Shown: one piece after another, positions 59,249 through 64,000 of the stretch
Numbering within the stretch: the first letter of the stretch is position 1
Layout: each line of letters opens with the position of its first letter
NCBI GenBank assembly: GCA_038502055.1
Contig: JAXRKN010000043.1
Coordinates: 7,254,001 to 7,318,000, forward strand
DNA length: 64,000 nt
Direction of reading: 5' to 3'
Source: Tanytarsus gracilentus
Taxonomy: Eukaryota; Arthropoda; Insecta; Diptera; Chironomidae
Notes under the pieces: generated by a model
What the model was told of the DNA's origin: nothing
The model's input: only the letters and a program-made list of their open reading frames with translations
Database searches by the model: none
Program-made: the position numbers and the translations under genes

Positions 59249-62200
59249 TTAATTCTTTCCAATATCAGCGGCATTTGGATTTCCATTTTGATGATTAACC
59301 ACAATCATGGGCTTAACAGTCGTCGAACTCAAATATTGCTGAGTTGTGTTCGGTATCATCTAGAAGAAGATAATTAAAAATGTCAGAGTGACTTTTTCTG
59401 AAGGGATGAAAATTTTTCATCTCTTAAACTTCATAAAATAAAAAAAGGTTTAAAAAGGTTTTGCTTACAAATCTCACCTTTCCAGTCAACTGTGGCGATG
59501 ATGTAATGATGTGTGTCATGGTTGTATTTGGAGGTGGCTGCGATACCATAATAGTGGGTGTTGATTGCACAACATGGACACGACTAGAATTATTAGTTTC
59601 TGCAAATGAAAGTTTTTTAATTGTTCCATGAAAAGTTATTGAAAGTGCAAACCCACCTTTAAAGGTTAATTTCCCCTGATTTCTGTAAATGGCACCATTA
59701 TTTGTTGTTGTACTGTTTGATGATGGCAGAAGATTAAGTTCGGCACCGCCTGGCGCGAGTTGACTGCTTCCATTCGTATGCTGAGTGAGTGCTGGAATGC
59801 TGATAGTATTTGTATTTAACGATGATGCTCCATTTCCATTCATTAGTAACTTTTGCAAATTCCCTGGCTGAGAATTTCCTGTTAGATGATGTGTAGACCG
59901 AATCGATGATGCGGCGGGATGTCCATTGACTGCAATAATTAAATTTTATAGATTAATAAATTTTTTCTATATTGTGAAACTCACTTTGTGGACTCAGTTC
60001 AATGGTGGTGAGACCATTCGGTTGATTAATCACTTTAAAGCCTTGAGAAGATGTCAGCAACTGGATTGGACTCACAACAAGCCCACCTCCACCAACCACC
60101 TGCATGAAATTAATTAAGTAGTCAATAAAAATTATTAACTAAATTTATTTTAGTTATCACCTGTTGAAGTGTCAGTTGACCGGAATGTAGCATTTGCTTA
60201 TTGCCATTATCCTTGCTGTCCATCGGTGCCAGAATTGCACTTCCATTGATTAGTTTAATAAGTTTTGTTGGGGGGTCGTCGTGCTTCGGTGTGTTTGTCG
60301 GCACCTGCGAGTGCATTGAAGCCGATATGATTGGCGAAGTGGACTTTCCATTATTTATTCTGTCTTTTCTGCAAATAAAAGGCATGTGCTTAGTGTCAAG
60401 GTCAATTGCAATTCATTTTATTTTTATTCTCACCCGTTATTGTATCCCTTTAGACCGTTCTTGAGACCATTTGGTGGGGGCGGATGGATTGTCGCTAGCG
60501 TTGCGGTCGCATGAAGGTTCAAGGGCATGCTTTGACAACTTGATATCACCGATGGTGGTGGTGGGATTAAATTAAGACCTCCGTTGCCATTTCCGATGGG
60601 CATGATTGATTTTTGAGGCATTTTAACAGGATTGATTGTGACATTCGAGGAATGATCTTCCTTGGGCGTGAGTGCGATTGGCATTATCACGGAATTCAGT
60701 ACCGAACTTGTCGATGTAATTCTAGGTGGTGATGCATTTGATGACAATGGTGTGGTCTGTAAAGGTTAAAAGTGAATAATTTGAGCGAATTTATAGCGAA
60801 ATCATAAAGCACCGAATTTAATTTACTGATGAATTTAAAATTAATCTATCTGAGTGAGTTTAAATTAAAAAAGTGTGTCCCATCAACAAAAAAAAATAAA
60901 TAAACTAGAAAAGTTACCGATGATGGTGTTGTGAGGCCAGTTAACGAAGGCGATGGATTAAAAATTAAACCGCCACTCTTGTATGGAGAGTCATTCACTG
61001 AATCTGTAGGGCACACAAAAAAATCCATTAAGCTCATCTAACAGCAAAAAAAAATCTGCTCTCTCAACCCTTACCACTCCTCTCCGACTTCACCGCACTA
61101 ATTTCGTTCTGTTCGGGTAAGAGCTTTGAGAAATCAACATCCCATTGTGCGAGCTCTCGCTTTAAAAACAAAATTCGATTTTGTGCAGCAATTTTCTCCT
61201 TTGCCAAACGCTCCATCTCATGCTCATATTCACGCTCTTTTTTCTTTAGAAACTGTAAGGGCGAAAGGAGAAAATTTGATTTCGTTGCTGTGTAAAATCT
61301 TGGAGATTTACCTGAATGTGCCTTATTGCCGCTCCTAATATCGACAAATTTGATGTTTTCTTCTCATCGGCAGTGATCGGTAGCTGCCTCTTGAGCGAAT
61401 CGAAGCACTCTTTTAAGTGTGCCCGTCGATTTTTTTCGAGCTTATTGTGAACCTCTCGTGTTCCCGCACGAACCGTCGACGGACTCCGCAATGTGCTACT
61501 AAAAAATGTTAATCGAGATGGTTCAATGCATAAGTGAGCGAATAAATTTGTATGCGACTAACCTGTTGCTATTGGAGCTAATAGTACGTCGTCTGCCAGC
61601 GCTCGATGTGGAGGGCGGCATTGGCAATGCACTGAAGGTTGATTGTGAATGAAGGGGAATTCGTTGATCTGCAATTAGGATCGCACCTGCCTTGCCATCG
61701 ATTTCGAGCTCATCGCAATTCACGGCACTCTGATTAAGACTAATATTACCCAAACTCGATGTCGTACTATTGCTAACGTAGCCACTTGATTCAGTGCTCA
61801 AATTTAAGCTCGTCTGGGACTCATCAATGTTAAAAATTGTGATATTGCCGGTGCCATTCGACAGTGGAAGTGCATTGGCATTTTTTGATAGATCAATTGA
61901 TACGGTTTGAGGTGTAAAATTTACTGATGGACGCGATATGACTACGAGCGATGGCGATAATGATGATGATACAGTCTCCGGCTTAATAGCATCTAATGAG
62001 AAAAAGAAGAGTGTGAGTAGATAAATCAACTAGTTGCGTTGCACCGCATGAAATAATCGATAATTTTCAACTTCAGCAATTGTTTTTCGCTGCAATTACG
62101 AAATGTGCATAAGGCATATTTACATAATTAATATGTAAACTTATCGAGACTGCTGAACAAGAGGAAAAGTAGATGAATTTCTTATGAACGTACACAATTG

Positions 62201-64000
62201 AGAGACTCCTTTTAAAATTGATTAATTAAATTGATTAAAAAGAGAGTTTTATAAGAAAATTTAAAATTTCTAAGAATTTCTCCAAACAATTAACTAAATT
62301 TATGTAAAGCGTAGAGATGAAAATTGGCAGTTAAGGATATGAAGAAAAACAATGAGTGAATAAACAGCAGTCGGTCTCATGGCAGATATTTTTTATTAAA
62401 AAGAGATCGCATCATTGAATGTGTTAAGCATCATGTCAGGCGCACTATATACTTTTTAACAGTCGAAGAAATGTGCATTTGCACCCCTTAAAAAATGTCG
62501 AGCACTCAAATTGCTCCCTCTCATGCGTCAAGACATTTCCTTTCAATATGAATACAGGACGACAAAATAGGGAAAGTAAGTGCCATTGAAATTTTTTTAG
62601 CAAAAGTCCTAAATGCTTATTTTCCCTGCACAATTCTGAATGAGCTGCTGACTGACGTTAATTGTATTGGTGAAAATCATCATGAACGCGATTACACGAC
62701 GAGAGAGAGAAAAAACCGGATGATTTACCTTTTTGTAAGCCGAAAAGAAAATCATTCAGAAAAATGCTCGAGAACTCACACAAGCGCAGAGCACATTGCA
62801 CATTCCTCTCTCTCTCATTTTTTCTCTCTCACTTTTATTCAATTAAAATATATAAGGAAAGATTTGTTGTAGTTTTTTTTTGAAATAAAAAGAAACTTCT
62901 CATCGGGTGCAAACACTTTAAGCTCCGATGAAGATATGAGTGCTGGTACACGGGAACTTTTTTCCAGCAACAGAAGCAAAGAACAAAATAAAAAATTCCC
63001 TTATGCTTGAGCATGAACATCGATTATGCTTCGTGTTCTTCTTCGTGCTCGTACAATGTACACAATATAACTCACTCTGACTGTGTGTTATGTATATGCA
63101 AAAAAAGAGCTTATTCATTCGTTACAATAGTAAAAAAATATAAATTCATAAGCAATCTTATAACAGCTCAAAAACCACGTGACAAGCCGGCACGCGGACT
63201 CGCAGAAAATTTCCTCTCTCATCACTTTACATATGCAGTTATTGATTAAGTCGGGGTTGATCAACCAGAATAAAAAGTTTTATTAAATATTATTGAAATT
63301 GAGAATGAAAAAGCAACTTGTGTCAATGAAACGTGATAGCACGCTAAAATATTTTTTAAAGATTTTTCACGCTCTTAATAATGATTAGATAATCACTCTG
63401 GAAATTTTTAGACTAAAAATATTTTTGGAGGCGGATTGTCATGGCAATTTTTGATAATGTCCGAATAAAAAACTTTAATAAATTAAAAATACCTGCGAAT
63501 GTCGTCATATAATTTTTAATCCACTTTTTCTTCGGCGGTGCAGCAGCATTAAATTTTTTACTCCTCATCTTCGGCGAAAGATCATTTTCACTATCGTAAA
63601 AGCATCCGTTGACTTTTAGATTTTCATCGCGAAAGTTTGTCTTAAAATCGAGCTTTTTATTTCGATCCTGAAATTTAATGCACATTTTCGCTACGGCATT
63701 CATCTCGTCATCGCTTAATTCTTTATTATCTTTGGAATGTCTCCGCTGTGACGTTGAATTACTTTCATAAATTGTTTGACTACTTTCAGTCTTACTTATT
63801 TGATGATCATCATTAGTTGAAGCTTCGTAAGTGACTGCGACACTCTGCGAGGGGTTTTCGTTAAATAATTGCAGTTTAGGGTGAGCTTGCATCATGGAAT
63901 TAGAGGCACTTTCAGCAACTATGGACTTTTGATGCTCGTAAATGCTCTCGAGATAACTTTTATGATACGCCACATGATTGTAGAAATGATTTGAGTAAGA
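59249..64000 (-). CDS. Mnt: Mnt bHLH-leucine zipper repressor (5' end beyond window)
   Basis: Max-binding repressor, partial. Exons: 63493->64000, 61563-61992, 61312-61498, 61075-61252, 60918-61003, 60434-60756, 60161-60368, 59985-60099, 59657-59929, 59478-59599, 59249-59359, all in phase. The bHLH is unmistakable: GTREVHNKLEKNRRAHLKEC, LKRQLP, DEKKTSNLSILGAAIRHIQ. It continues into the zipper FLKKKEREYEHEMERLAKEK and KRELAQWDVDFSKLLP. The basic region (His, Glu, Arg) reads E-box CACGTG. Mnt pairs with Max and recruits Sin3 to oppose Myc. The C-terminal half is low-complexity Ser/Thr/Asn/Pro-rich. The first exon (with PPKKKWIKNYM) has no clear start ATG and stays open to the window edge. Its link to Mnt rests on phase and strand only. 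Confidence 0.88.

Overview
The window is nuclear DNA of an insect, most likely a lower (nematoceran) dipteran such as a non-biting midge. The evidence is spliced genes with many 50-90 nt GT-AG introns, AT-rich spacers, and orthologues of fly genes (troponin T with a Glu-rich tail and mutually exclusive exons, vnd, a mei-P26-type TRIM-NHL gene, Mnt, vanin-like). I assembled gene models by hand from reading frames and splice signals. Unless stated, every exon chain closes in phase.

Layout. 0-1.5 kb: chymotrypsin/brachyurin-type protease (-). 1.8-8.2 kb: fatty acyl-CoA desaturase cluster, with four intact genes on the minus strand (two of them a recent tandem pair) and one decayed relic on the plus strand. 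8.5-9.3 kb: a repeat element with 120-bp tandem repeats. 11.9-13.5 kb: CUB-domain serine protease (+). 13.5-23.4 kb: about 10 kb of AT-rich DNA without a convincing gene, part of which may be 3' UTR of the next gene. 23.4-26.6 kb: TRIM-NHL gene with RING, two B-boxes and NHL repeats (-), divergent from APC4 (+, 27.7-29.9 kb). 30.1-35.9 kb: troponin T (-) with several microexons. 36.4-41.2 kb (+): exosome subunit RRP45/EXOSC9, complex I subunit NDUFA9, and an F-box protein. 42.4-43.2 kb: non-autonomous hAT-like element with a perfect 8-bp target duplication just upstream of the NK2 homeobox gene vnd (+, 43.6-46.3 kb). 46.9-48.6 kb: vanin-like amidohydrolase (+), tail-to-tail with the RNA polymerase III largest subunit (-, 48.6-52.9 kb). 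53.3-58.0 kb: a 4.76-kb foldback element carrying at least three nested insertions, one of which holds an exactly 147-bp minisatellite. 59.2-64.0 kb: the bHLH-zipper repressor Mnt (-), which runs off the right edge.

The genes do not form one pathway. They are housekeeping genes (APC/C, exosome, Pol III, complex I), muscle and developmental regulators, and lineage-expanded digestive or lipid enzymes. The most notable structures are the microexon-rich architecture (candidate exons of 3, 9, 11, 12, 12, 15, 18, 19, 27 and 37 nt) and the nested foldback element. No CRISPR array, rRNA, convincing tRNA or viral gene was seen.
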